A stretch of DNA of 64,000 bases from Candidatus Nanohaloarchaea archaeon. GTDB lineage: Archaea; Nanohalarchaeota; Nanosalinia; Nanosalinales; Nanosalinaceae. Both the position numbers and the translations under genes were made by a program. Positions 50,634 to 60,211 of the stretch are shown one piece after another. Each line of letters begins with the position of its first letter. Positions within the stretch are counted from its first letter, which is position 1. The stretch is from positions 1 through 64,000 of the forward strand of contig JACOQA010000003.1 in the NCBI GenBank assembly GCA_014297435.1, read 5' to 3'. The notes under the pieces are model-generated. The model was not told where the DNA came from. It saw only the letters and a list, made by a program, of their open reading frames with translations, and did no database searches.

Positions 50634-51911
50634 ATGTCAAATGGAGTCTCGGACGATGTGAGCAGGGAAAAGCTCGAAAACGAGCTCAAAGGTATTGAAA
50701 CTTCTATTGAGGAGCTCCAAGAGCGTATAAGTGATATTGAAGACCGAGACATGATGGCTCAACTCGAATCTCTTTCTATTGAAGACGAAGTAAATGAGAT
50801 AGAGGAAATGCTCAATCACATGGACAAGGAAGAGCTAGAAAAACGGCTCAACATGGTTGAACAGATTAAAGAGGAATATCAAGAAGGAAAAGTACACGAG
50901 AAACTGGAGTACCTCTATGAGCAGATAAAAGAGATGAGAGAGAAAGAGTTTGAAGCACCTGAAATAGGTGAGGAGTTTGAAGAAAGATTAGAGGAAGTCG
51001 AACAGAAGGTGGAAAATGTTGAATCAGACTCTTCTATGCCAGAAAAATACAGAAAAGCTGTAAGATCTAACTATGAACAGATTAAGAATCTTAAACAGGA
51101 TGTTACAGAAGAAGGTTCCGGATCAGTAAGCCAGGAGAAACTTGAAAGAATAGAATCGAAGCTACAAGAATTAGAGCGGATGAAGGCAGGCTCTCAAGAA
51201 ACAGTAACTGTCGAAGAACCTGAAAGTAACCAGAACATGTCCGCTATAGAGTTCGATCTTAAGTCGATCAAATCCCGACTAGCGGAGGTAGAGAAACACG
51301 GCGCAGGCTCTAAAATCGACGAAGCCAATATAACCGAACTGAGGAAGAAAGTCAAAAGGCTCGAGAAAAGATTAGATCAACAGAACATCACTGAAGAAGA
51401 TCTTAACGATAGAACTGAGATTTTAAGACATGAGATGGATGATAAGTTAAGACGGATCGAATCCGAGCTTGAAAGAGCAGAGAGAAACGGAAAAGAAAGA
51501 ATAGAAAGCATGGAGCAACTTCTGCAGGAAAAAGTTCTTGATGAGTTTGAAGGTGAGGATGAGCTAGGCTCCAAGCTCGATAATTTAACAGAAGTTATCT
51601 CGGAAAACCAAGAATATATTGAGAAGCTGGAACAAAAGATTGCGGAATTAGAGAAGGAAAGATCTGAACTAGTTGAGCGAGAATCCGAGGTTGAGTCTGA
51701 AAAAGTAAAAGCGATGAGAGAAAGAATCGAAGAGCTAGAAAAGCGTACAGAAGAAGAACGGAGTCCTGACAGAGAGCCTAAAACCCTTGAAGAGAAGATA
51801 GACAACCTCGCAGAACATGTACTAAGGAATCAGGAGAAGATACACGATCTTGAGATGAAGATGGAATCAGATTCTGGCACCAGCCAAAGCGATGTAACAA
51901 TTATAAGCTGA
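50634..51911 (+). CDS. Long coiled-coil protein
   Basis: 425 residues, nearly all heptad-repeat helix (for example LEKRLNMVEQIKEEYQEGKV; KKVKRLEKRLDQQNITEEDL; IEKLEQKIAELEKERSELVE). No head domain, signal or membrane segment. Could be a structural, spacer or SMC-like accessory protein. Its end overlaps the prepilin peptidase end by 11 bases on the other strand. Confidence 0.75.
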   Translation: MSNGVSDDVSREKLENELKGIETSIEELQERISDIEDRDMMAQLESLSIEDEVNEIEEMLNHMDKEELEKRLNMVEQIKEEYQEGKVHEKLEYLYEQIKEMREKEFEAPEIGEEFEERLEEVEQKVENVESDSSMPEKYRKAVRSNYEQIKNLKQDVTEEGSGSVSQEKLERIESKLQELERMKAGSQETVTVEEPESNQNMSAIEFDLKSIKSRLAEVEKHGAGSKIDEANITELRKKVKRLEKRLDQQNITEEDLNDRTEILRHEMDDKLRRIESELERAERNGKERIESMEQLLQEKVLDEFEGEDELGSKLDNLTEVISENQEYIEKLEQKIAELEKERSELVERESEVESEKVKAMRERIEELEKRTEEERSPDREPKTLEEKIDNLAEHVLRNQEKIHDLEMKMESDSGTSQSDVTIIS

Positions 51912-52800
51912 GTATAAACGCGATTACTGAAAGACCGCCTATACCAAGTTCTGTTAGGAGAAGTGCGGCAGGGAACACCGGTATAAACCTTACACCTGTC
52001 TTTATACGGACCTTGTCTTTGTCTATAGAATTAATTTGTTCCTCCGTAATGCCTTTCACCTTTCCTCCCTGCTCCTCTGTATCGTCGAGAACATCTCCAG
52101 GCTCCAGATCTGAAACAGGTATCTTCTTTGTCATCAAGTCATCCTGTATAACTTTGAGATATCTGTAGAGAAATATCAGACCGAGTAAAATACCGAAGTA
52201 AAGAAGACTGACATAAAATCCTGTGACAGACATAAAGGCGGAGAGCAGCCCTGCGAACATTATCTCCATTGATATTCTTTTTTCCTGGGTTCTTACCGTC
52301 TTCCAGGTCTTCGAGAGAGCGTTGTTGCCTGTTGAAATATAGAATGCGTACCCTAAGCTGTAGATCATCCCAAGGAATAGTATGTTCAGAAATATGCTGA
52401 TTCCGAAAGATATTCCTGTACCCGAAATTGCGTAAGGTGTTCCAAAGCCGATCACGCTCATCGCAAATGCGTCAGCGCCACCCCACATACCTAAGAAGTA
52501 TAGTCCCCAGCCGTAAACCGAAAATGCTGCTCCGGCTCCGATCGACCAGAGAAGTGGGTCTCCAAGCGCCTGAAACCATATCAAAGGATCAGATAAAAGA
52601 GTAGCAAGGTTTGTTAATACAGCAAAATCCATGTGAGGGATTGAAGCCGTCAAATGCAGTCCTAGACCAGCTAAAACACCAACTATTGAGACTGTATCCG
52701 GGACTTCTGTGGTTTTCAGGTCGAACACCGCAGCCACTGAAAGCACAATAAACGCTATAGTATGGGACGCGGCTATGTACATACTAGTCTTTAAGTTCAC
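51901..52800 (-). CDS. Prepilin peptidase (A24, FlaK/PibD type)
   Basis: 299 residues, about seven helices. The two active aspartates are in VFDLKTTEVPD (near residue 28) and GGADAFAM (near 110), the latter replacing GxGD. A C-terminal soluble part follows with SDLEPGDVLDDTEEQGGKVK, then a final helix. It processes the class III signals of the pilins at 44536 and 50123. Confidence 0.88.
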   Translation of the reverse strand: MNLKTSMYIAASHTIAFIVLSVAAVFDLKTTEVPDTVSIVGVLAGLGLHLTASIPHMDFAVLTNLATLLSDPLIWFQALGDPLLWSIGAGAAFSVYGWGLYFLGMWGGADAFAMSVIGFGTPYAISGTGISFGISIFLNILFLGMIYSLGYAFYISTGNNALSKTWKTVRTQEKRISMEIMFAGLLSAFMSVTGFYVSLLYFGILLGLIFLYRYLKVIQDDLMTKKIPVSDLEPGDVLDDTEEQGGKVKGITEEQINSIDKDKVRIKTGVRFIPVFPAALLLTELGIGGLSVIAFILSL

Positions 52801-52822
52801 TCGGAGTTATAAACTGTACAGT

Positions 52823-53281
52823 ATGAGGGATGTAGAGCTTCTTATTGACCCTGTCGCCGGGACTATCGTTGAGTCGGTTGACTCAGGTTCAGAAAATGTT
52901 GAAGTATTGTCAGATAAGCTGGGTGTAAGCGAAAAACGTCTTAGAAAAGCTGTAGACAGTCTGACAAGAGAAGGATTACTGAAAAGATCTGGCGACAACC
53001 TGGAGCTTAATGATGCCCAGATTAAGAAATTAAATCAGTATCTTTCCGAAGAGATTGACAAGGAACAGAGATTTATTGAGGAAAAATTTCTTGGAGGCTC
53101 AATAGACTTGGAAGAGTACAGATCTATGAACACGGATCTTGATTTTTCAGCAGTCGAGTTTCTTGAAAACGAAGAGAGTTCATCGGAAGCAATATCTGAA
53201 AACAATGACTCATCAGTGAATCACGAGTTTAGAGCAAAGAAGAAGGCTTTTGATACGACTGAACAGCTTCTTAATTCCTGA
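52823..53281 (+). CDS. Winged-helix DNA-binding protein
   Basis: 152 residues from the ATG at 52823. An ArsR/MarR-like wHTH is visible at residues 20-65: VEVLSDKLGVSEKRLRKAVD then SLTREGLLKRSGDNLEL. A charged helical extension follows. TATA-like GTTATAAAC lies ahead. Candidate regulator of the surrounding surface genes. Confidence 0.7.
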   Translation: MRDVELLIDPVAGTIVESVDSGSENVEVLSDKLGVSEKRLRKAVDSLTREGLLKRSGDNLELNDAQIKKLNQYLSEEIDKEQRFIEEKFLGGSIDLEEYRSMNTDLDFSAVEFLENEESSSEAISENNDSSVNHEFRAKKKAFDTTEQLLNS

Positions 53282-53346
53282 AAAAGGTTTTTCCACTTCT
53301 AAATCACAACGCTCTTTTTAAATGGAAGCCTGAAGAAATCGTAGAC

Positions 53347-55875
53347 ATGAACAACGTGCTCTGGTTCGATGAGATCGATTCCGACGACACCGCAAAGGTC
53401 GGAGGTAAAAGCGCAAACCTGGGAGAACTCAGCAACAACGTCAACGTACCTGTACTTCCGGGCTTCGCGACAACCGCTGACGCATACGATACCTTCATCA
53501 AGGAAACCGGACTGAAGGAAAAGATCGAAAGACTGATCGATGGAATGGACATAGATGACATTAACAGCCTTCAGAGAACAGGAAAACAGATCAGAGCACA
53601 TATCAAAGAAGCAGAGATGCCGGAATCCCTCAGAAAAGACTTCATTAAATCATACGAAGAACTCGAGGAGGATTTAGGAGTAGAAAATCCGGAAGTTGCA
53701 GTAAGATCTTCAGCAACAGCCGAAGACCTGCCCGGAGCTTCGTTTGCAGGTCAACAGGAAACCTATCTAAACGTTTCCGGCAAACAAGACCTAATTAAAA
53801 GAATTAAGGACTGTTTCGCCTCCCTCTTCACAAATCGAGCGATTTCATACAGAGAGGACAAGGGATTCTCACACTTCGACGTCAAGCTTTCTGCAGTAGT
53901 ACAGAAAATGGGTCGTTCAGATATTGGAGCAGCAGGAGTCATGTTCACACTCGACCCTGACTCAGGATTCGAAAACGTAGTAACTATCAACGGTAGCTAC
54001 GGTCTCGGAGAATACGTTGTACTGGGAGAGGTCAACCCAGACGAGTTCACAGTATTCAAGGAGAACATGGGAATAATCGAAAGAAAACTGGGTGATAAAG
54101 AAGTCAAACTTGTCAGAAACGAAGATCATGAGAAAGGTGACAACCAGGAGAACGTCGAGAAAAACGTTCCGATGAACGACAGAGAAAAGTTCTGCATAAC
54201 CGATAACCAGGTGAAGGAGCTTGCTAACTATGCCGTAGAGATTGAAGAACACTACGGAAAGCCTATGGATATTGAATGGGTTTACGATGGTCAGACAAAA
54301 GAGCTTTACATTGTCCAGGCAAGACCTGAAACTGTTCAGGCAGAGAAAGATGAAAACGTAATCGAAGACTACAAGTTGAAGGAGGAATCAGAAGTCTTGC
54401 TTGAAGGAGAAGCCATCGGATCAAAGATCGGTTCCGGCAAGGCTCACGTCCTTGACAGCCCGAAGCAGATCGACCAGTTCGAGGAAGGCGAAGTGTTAGT
54501 TACTGACATGACCGACCCTGACTGGGAACCGATCATGAAGAAGGCTGGCGCAATTATAACCAACAAAGGTGGAAGAACTTCTCACGCTGCAATTGTTTCG
54601 AGAGAGATCGGGGTTCCCGCAGTTATTGGTACGGAGAACGCAACATCTCAGTTGAAGGACGATCAATCAGTAACCGTTGACTGTTCTAGTTCTACTGGAA
54701 AAGTTTGGGAGAAAGAGTTAGAGTTCGAGGTCCAGGAACACCATATCGACAGTATTCCGGAGACAGAGACCGATGTGCAGCTGAATATTGGGGAGCCAAG
54801 TGAAGCTTTCCATTTGGCACAGTTGCCTGTCGACGGTGTTGGACTCGCTAGAGAGGAGTTCATAATTTCCTCCCACGTCGGAGAGCATCCTCTCAAACTT
54901 ATTGAGGAGGATCGTGAGGAGGAATATACTCAAGCTCTTAGATCCGGTATCGGAAAGATCGCGGCAGCATTCTATCCGGACCAGGTTGTCGTACGTTTGA
55001 GCGATTTCAAGTCGGACGAGTACGCACAGCTTGAAGGCGGAGAAGATTACGAACCTGACGAAGCCAACCCTATGATAGGGTTTAGAGGCGCCTCACGTTA
55101 CTATGATGAGCAGTTCGCTAGGGCGTTCGAACTCGAATGTAAAGCACTGCGAAAATGTGTTGATGAGTTAGATCTGGATAACCTTACTGTGATGGTGCCT
55201 TTCTGCCGCACAGTACAGGAAGGAAAGAACGTCCGTGCCAAGATGAAGGAGTACGGACTGGATCAAGGCGACATCAACGTGTATGTCATGGCTGAGATAC
55301 CTGCAAACATCATCAGAGCCGAAGAGTTTGCCCAGGTGTTCGATGGTTTCTCGATCGGTACAAACGACCTGACCCAGTTAACTCTAGGAGTTGATAGGAA
55401 TTCGGATAAACTGGCAGAACTATTTGATGAAAGAGATCCTGCAGTTAAAGAATCTGTCAGAAAGCTTATTGGAAAAGCTCATTCCGAGAACGCACACGTG
55501 GGAATCTGTGGAGATGCACCTTCGACACACGAAGGATACGCAGAGTTCCTTGTCGGACAGGGAATCGACGCAGTCTCGGTATCTCCGGACGTGGCACTCG
55601 AAACAGTCATGAAGGTTGCCGAAGCTGAAGAAGATCTGGATGACGAAATCAGTTACGAGTTTTCGGTGGATGCGATGATCGGTACACCTGCTGGAAACGT
55701 CTATGAGACTTTGAAGAGTCATGGAACAGCTTCTGCTGAGAAGCTTATGGATTATACTTCGAAGAAGGTTGATGGAAAAAGTTTGAACCAGGCATTAGGT
55801 TGGCTGGCGAAAGAAGGAAAGGTAAAGGCGGAGAACCACGACGGCAAAGTGGTTTACCGGCTCGATGAGAGCTAG
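53347..55875 (+). CDS. ppsA: Phosphoenolpyruvate synthase with C-terminal winged helix
   Basis: 842 residues. N-terminal ATP-binding part (VGGKSANLGEL; VAVRSSATAEDLPGASFAGQ), swivelling His domain with GGRTSHAAIVSREIGVPAVI, then the PEP/pyruvate barrel (IGFRGASRYY; FSIGTNDLTQLTLGVDRNSD; VGICGDAPSTH). It makes PEP from pyruvate for gluconeogenesis. After the normal end (about residue 770) 64 extra residues (nt 55681-55872) look like a DUF2582-type winged helix (VYETLKSHGTASAEKLMDYT; QALGWLAKEGKV). Confidence 0.93.
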   Translation: MNNVLWFDEIDSDDTAKVGGKSANLGELSNNVNVPVLPGFATTADAYDTFIKETGLKEKIERLIDGMDIDDINSLQRTGKQIRAHIKEAEMPESLRKDFIKSYEELEEDLGVENPEVAVRSSATAEDLPGASFAGQQETYLNVSGKQDLIKRIKDCFASLFTNRAISYREDKGFSHFDVKLSAVVQKMGRSDIGAAGVMFTLDPDSGFENVVTINGSYGLGEYVVLGEVNPDEFTVFKENMGIIERKLGDKEVKLVRNEDHEKGDNQENVEKNVPMNDREKFCITDNQVKELANYAVEIEEHYGKPMDIEWVYDGQTKELYIVQARPETVQAEKDENVIEDYKLKEESEVLLEGEAIGSKIGSGKAHVLDSPKQIDQFEEGEVLVTDMTDPDWEPIMKKAGAIITNKGGRTSHAAIVSREIGVPAVIGTENATSQLKDDQSVTVDCSSSTGKVWEKELEFEVQEHHIDSIPETETDVQLNIGEPSEAFHLAQLPVDGVGLAREEFIISSHVGEHPLKLIEEDREEEYTQALRSGIGKIAAAFYPDQVVVRLSDFKSDEYAQLEGGEDYEPDEANPMIGFRGASRYYDEQFARAFELECKALRKCVDELDLDNLTVMVPFCRTVQEGKNVRAKMKEYGLDQGDINVYVMAEIPANIIRAEEFAQVFDGFSIGTNDLTQLTLGVDRNSDKLAELFDERDPAVKESVRKLIGKAHSENAHVGICGDAPSTHEGYAEFLVGQGIDAVSVSPDVALETVMKVAEAEEDLDDEISYEFSVDAMIGTPAGNVYETLKSHGTASAEKLMDYTSKKVDGKSLNQALGWLAKEGKVKAENHDGKVVYRLDES

Positions 55876-56285
55876 CGGAGTGTTACTATTCTTCTTTCCG
55901 CTACTTCTCCATCATGTACAACTGAGAGAATGTAGTTGCCAGGTCCAGGCTTGCTATCAGTTTCTACATCGTAGACTACTGATGCCAGGCAGTTATAGTA
56001 GAAGCTCTCTGGTTCTTCTACGTCACTAACGTCAACCTCTAAAGTTATTCTGTTGCTGCTTACTGAGTACGAGACCTTTGGTTCTTGTTGAATATTGTTT
56101 ACTGGGAAGTTTCCGGAAAACCTCAGGCTGTCCGCCTTTATATCTACTGTCTGACCAGGACTGTTTCTGTACTGGCATTCTGTTTCGAGATCTTTCACAT
56201 TCATGCTTGTACCGTTGCCGGCGAATAGCACCATTATTACTCCGATCACGAAAACTGATGTTACCACGATCCAGAACTTATCCAT
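55872..56285 (-). CDS. Membrane-anchored extracellular protein, unknown
   Basis: 137 residues from the ATG at 56285. One N-terminal membrane helix (IVVTSVFVIGVIMVLFAG) and a beta-rich extracellular domain with two cysteines (ETECQYRNS, YNCLASVV). No family recognised. Its stop overlaps the ppsA stop by four bases. Confidence 0.65.
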   Translation of the reverse strand: MDKFWIVVTSVFVIGVIMVLFAGNGTSMNVKDLETECQYRNSPGQTVDIKADSLRFSGNFPVNNIQQEPKVSYSVSSNRITLEVDVSDVEEPESFYYNCLASVVYDVETDSKPGPGNYILSVVHDGEVAERRIVTLR

Positions 56286-56391
56286 AATTACTGCTTGTTG
56301 GTAAAGAATTATATAGATGGCTGGAAAACAGCGTAAGAAACCCTTCAAACAGCACTTGATTTATTAACAGGCTCGCACAATTGTTCCGTAT

Positions 56392-57174
56392 ATGGACAGA
56401 GGTCGTGTAATCGGACTGATCTCCGGAAAAGGCGGAGTAGGAAAGACCAGCCTAGGAGTCAACCTGGGAATAGGCCTCTCAGAGTTCGGACAGGAAGTAA
56501 CAGTAGTCGACGCAGACTTCTCAGCATCAAACCTGGGAGTACACCTAGGAAAGTACGAACATCCTGTCAAAGTACAACACGTTCTTGACGGAAACTCAGA
56601 TCCAGAAAACGCAATATTCAGACACCCCAGCGGAATAAAGGCAGCGGTATCTTCTAACGAAATACATCATGTAGAACCCGAAGCCGGTAACCTCGCGCAC
56701 CTATTGAACGAGGCAGCACAGAATTCAGACTATGTGATTGTGGACTGCCCGCCAGGACTAAACTCGACGGTTGAGAAAGTTATGGAGTCATGCGATGAGC
56801 TCATCATAATCACGATGCCGACACAGACCTCAGGTATTAATGCGGCGCAGATAATAGAAAAGGCCAAACAGATGCGGCAGCCAATCCTGGGGACAGTGAT
56901 CAACATGTCAGAAGGTGAGCCCGACAGAGAACTTATCCAGAGAGAAGTCGAGATGATGACCGAATCGGATACAATTGCCGAGATACCATACGATGAGAAG
57001 GTGAAGGAAAGCCTTTTCCAGAACACTCCGCTTCTAAAGCACGAACCCTTATCTGAGGCATCGATCGAGATCAAAAAGCTGGCTGCAGCACTGGAAGGAG
57101 TCCAGTATGAAGAACCTAGGTTTGCAGGTTTGAAAAGAAAGCTGAATAACATTACCGATACTCTGAAGAAATAG
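56392..57174 (+). CDS. minD: MinD/ParA-family ATPase
   Basis: 260 residues. Deviant Walker A ISGKGGVGKTSLGVNLGIGL (residues 10-29), VVDADFSASNLGVHLG, and VIVDCPPGLNSTVE for the switch and Walker B. Positions division, pili or other complexes at the membrane. Many MinD homologues exist in archaea, so the exact role is unclear; adjacency to surface genes is noted. Confidence 0.9.
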   Translation: MDRGRVIGLISGKGGVGKTSLGVNLGIGLSEFGQEVTVVDADFSASNLGVHLGKYEHPVKVQHVLDGNSDPENAIFRHPSGIKAAVSSNEIHHVEPEAGNLAHLLNEAAQNSDYVIVDCPPGLNSTVEKVMESCDELIIITMPTQTSGINAAQIIEKAKQMRQPILGTVINMSEGEPDRELIQREVEMMTESDTIAEIPYDEKVKESLFQNTPLLKHEPLSEASIEIKKLAAALEGVQYEEPRFAGLKRKLNNITDTLKK

Positions 57175-57284
57175 ACTTCTTGCCTTCTATAAACAATAAT
57201 TAACCTACTATAGTTATGGTAATCGAAGAAGCACGAAAATTATAGAGCTAAAAATTTACAGTAACATAATTTTCACCAACTTAA

Positions 57285-57305
57285 TCAACTAACATCTATA
57301 GTTGA
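57285..57305. terminator. Seven-pair hairpin between convergent genes
   Basis: TCAACTA-acatcta-TAGTTGA is a perfect stem in an AT-rich 140-base gap between minD and the surface operon, both of which end here. Bidirectional terminator is the likely role. Confidence 0.45.
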
Positions 57306-57314
57306 CTAGAAAGA

Positions 57315-60176
57315 TTATTCGTCTTCGTGCATCATCTGTTCGTGAAGCTTCCGCCCCGACTCCGTATCAAACTCTTTACCACACTCAGGACACACAGTTT
57401 CATCCGCGCCATCTTCTTCACCTTCCTCGTCTTCATTCTCTACAGGATCCTGGTCATCTTCAATCTGTTCTGTTTCTTCCATCTCTTCTTCCTCATTTTC
57501 ATCTTCGTCCTCGAGTTCTGCGATCTCTTCTATCTTCTGATCAACCTCATCGTCTTCAATATCGCTCATCTGTTCTATCGCTTCATCGATCTCATCCTCC
57601 TCTGGTTCAGAACCACTGAGATCAGGTCTCTGAATCTTAGGTCTGCCGCCGCTTCTCGAACCTCTCTGTTCTCTATCGGACCCCGAATCATTCTTTTTCT
57701 TCTTCACAGCTCCCGCAAAAACCATCATCCCAAGCATTACGAGACCGAGAATCAAGTTAGTTGAGGAAACATTCGCCGCTCCTGTTGCTTCACCTATGAT
57801 TCTATTGACTTCGGAAGTCAATCCCTGACCTGTATTATCGTTGCTATCTTCTTCGGATTCATCAGATGAAGCATTCACAGTTCTTGAAGGAACGACCTGT
57901 GTCTGAATCTCCTTCTCTTCCTCAACACTTGTTTCGTCCGAGTTTCCTGATATCTTGACTGTGAAAGAAGGATAGTCCGAACATCCGTTAGTACAGAATC
58001 CGGAAGGTATCTCGATGTTTGCGGTTAATTCTGCTGATTCTCCGGTCGAAAGTTCTGCAATCGATGTCCCGGATAGATCGACGTTATCGTAACCTTCTGT
58101 GGAGAGCTCAATGTTCTCTACTTTTCTCTGTCCGGGATTGCTTATTGTTAAAGTTAGATTGTTTGATTCGCCTTCGTCCACCCTGATTGAATCCATCGAT
58201 TCGATAGATAATGCTCTCTCAACGTAGACATCTACTTTCTTTTCAAACGTCCTTTCGATCGACTGGTAAGGGCTTTTTGATGCCTCTACTTTGATTGAGT
58301 AATTGCCTTTCTCTTCAGGTACCGGTTCGTTGATTGAGAACTTTCCATCTATATCGGTTTCTGTTGAGTATGTTTCGACCGTTCTGCTTCCCTCGACATA
58401 GCTAACGTCTACATTTGCCGAGTTTACGAATTCATCTTTCGCGTTAACTATTCTTCCGCTTACCTCTACTTTCTCTCCTCCGGCTGCCTTGCCGCCGACA
58501 CTACCTGAAATTCTGATACCGTTATTTAGAGATAGTCCAGAATTGGTACCTACAACATAGGCGTTCATCAAAGTCTTTTTCTCCGAACCCCCTACGTCTT
58601 CCGAGACCTCGTGAAGTTCAAGATCTTCGATATTTACTTCGTTGCTGTAGAGGTTGACCGACACCTGATCATCATCCATCTTCGACCAGCCTCCGACACA
58701 GTCTCTTTTCTCGAAGTTCCAGAAACTGCACTCGTATACCTGTGCCTCATCATAGTTCAGCCTTGCAGGATCATACTTCATTGATGCCGAAGCTGATCCG
58801 CCAACATCGTAAGCGAAACTGATAGACATCATATTCACAGGTTTAACCCCGGAAATATCAACTGAGGGGTTTGTCCAGTACTGAAAGCTGATCGGTCTTG
58901 AAGTAACCGAAGTGGAACCATCCGAAAGATCAGCATCACCAATCATGAAGTTTGCGTCGGGACTTGCCTTACCTCTATCGTAGAAGCTCATATTCAGATC
59001 GTACTCTGAATCCGGTTCAACGAATGTCCTGTACTTCCCGTTGCTTCCTGTCGAAACCGAGTAACTTGTATCATCCGTATTCAGAATCATGTCAGTCTGT
59101 ATAACGTTTCCTTTCGAATCCCTGATCGTTCCCGAGAAATCAATCTTTTTATCTACTCTTGTCTCACCTATCTTGAATTTCTTGAAGTCTTCATCTCCAT
59201 ATTCTATGTACGTGCTGAACTCGTAGCTCCCTATTGGCAGTTCATCTGGGAACTGATTCAGTCTTATCTCGTATTCTCCATCCTGAGCAGTGTCATCAAG
59301 CTCAAACCAATGCTTTTCCTCCACCGAGTAATCCTCCTCAGACTCTATATCCTCAATACTTATGACGAAATTTTCTGAACTTATTGAGACCGCTTCATTG
59401 GAATCCTGACTTATGTCCATTCGGTAAGAGAAATCTCTCTTTACCTCACTAAAATCCATATTACCTGGAGGATTTTCGTAGATGTTCGAAATCTGGATTT
59501 TGTGAACTGTAGTGTTCAAATCAATTTTGTGGATTCTCTTTCCCGTGTCCTTATCTGTAATATAGAGGTAGTTTTCTTGTCCGGGCAGGATATATTCGTT
59601 TACCAGAGGATTAAGAATGGCTTTCATCTTAGATCCAGGACTTATAGTTTCAAGATCTTTCTCCTCATCTTCTAAAGATAGCTCTTTTCCTGGTCTTGGA
59701 GAATCGAATTCAAACCCTACATCCTGAGAACTAATTTCCTGTGAATCACTTGATTCTATTTCTAATCCGTCAACAACAATAGGTCTTGTAAATTTTTTCT
59801 TACCGATTTTAGAGCCTACAAAGCCCTCACCATGTCTTTTGGTATCATATTTAACTTCCTTCAATTCAAAAGATCCTTCAGAACTGCTGGCATTAGAGCA
59901 CTTTACCTCGTACTCACCTACGTCTAATCCTTCACTTATTGCATCTGTCGTTAGATTCTTTCCTACCTCTGAATAGCTGGATGCACCCTTAGCTTTGTAC
60001 TCGAGATTTTCTCCACCACATGAACCTACTGCTATTTTTTCAACTGTGCCATTCCAGTAACCGTTTTTCCATACTGTTTCATGTTGGATAGTCAAACCAG
60101 CGGATCCGAGACCTACAAACGTGAAGAAGGCGAGTGCAAGAAGCAAGGTTTTTCTGGATCCGTCTATCAGGTCCAT
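57315..60176 (-). CDS. Large surface protein with membrane helix and cytosolic C2H2 finger
   Basis: 953 residues, last gene of a five-gene operon. Signal-like N-terminal hydrophobic helix (LLLALAFFTFVGLGSAG). About 740 extracellular residues follow in beta-type domains, including carboxypeptidase-regulatory/Ig-like repeats (FSGTIRDSKGNVIQTDMILN; VSGRIVNAKDEFVNSANVDV; NLTLTISNPGQRKVENIELS). A membrane helix TNLILGLVMLGMMVFAGAV leads to a 130-residue very acidic cytosolic tail ending in CPECGKEFDTESGRKLHEQM then MHEDE, a C-x2-C-x12-H-x4-H zinc finger (57318-57395). The finger on the inside of a surface protein is unusual. Confidence 0.78.
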   Translation of the reverse strand: MDLIDGSRKTLLLALAFFTFVGLGSAGLTIQHETVWKNGYWNGTVEKIAVGSCGGENLEYKAKGASSYSEVGKNLTTDAISEGLDVGEYEVKCSNASSSEGSFELKEVKYDTKRHGEGFVGSKIGKKKFTRPIVVDGLEIESSDSQEISSQDVGFEFDSPRPGKELSLEDEEKDLETISPGSKMKAILNPLVNEYILPGQENYLYITDKDTGKRIHKIDLNTTVHKIQISNIYENPPGNMDFSEVKRDFSYRMDISQDSNEAVSISSENFVISIEDIESEEDYSVEEKHWFELDDTAQDGEYEIRLNQFPDELPIGSYEFSTYIEYGDEDFKKFKIGETRVDKKIDFSGTIRDSKGNVIQTDMILNTDDTSYSVSTGSNGKYRTFVEPDSEYDLNMSFYDRGKASPDANFMIGDADLSDGSTSVTSRPISFQYWTNPSVDISGVKPVNMMSISFAYDVGGSASASMKYDPARLNYDEAQVYECSFWNFEKRDCVGGWSKMDDDQVSVNLYSNEVNIEDLELHEVSEDVGGSEKKTLMNAYVVGTNSGLSLNNGIRISGSVGGKAAGGEKVEVSGRIVNAKDEFVNSANVDVSYVEGSRTVETYSTETDIDGKFSINEPVPEEKGNYSIKVEASKSPYQSIERTFEKKVDVYVERALSIESMDSIRVDEGESNNLTLTISNPGQRKVENIELSTEGYDNVDLSGTSIAELSTGESAELTANIEIPSGFCTNGCSDYPSFTVKISGNSDETSVEEEKEIQTQVVPSRTVNASSDESEEDSNDNTGQGLTSEVNRIIGEATGAANVSSTNLILGLVMLGMMVFAGAVKKKKNDSGSDREQRGSRSGGRPKIQRPDLSGSEPEEDEIDEAIEQMSDIEDDEVDQKIEEIAELEDEDENEEEEMEETEQIEDDQDPVENEDEEGEEDGADETVCPECGKEFDTESGRKLHEQMMHEDE

Positions 60177-60211
60177 CTTTAACCATAAATTCGTTTTAAC
60201 CGTTTAAAACT

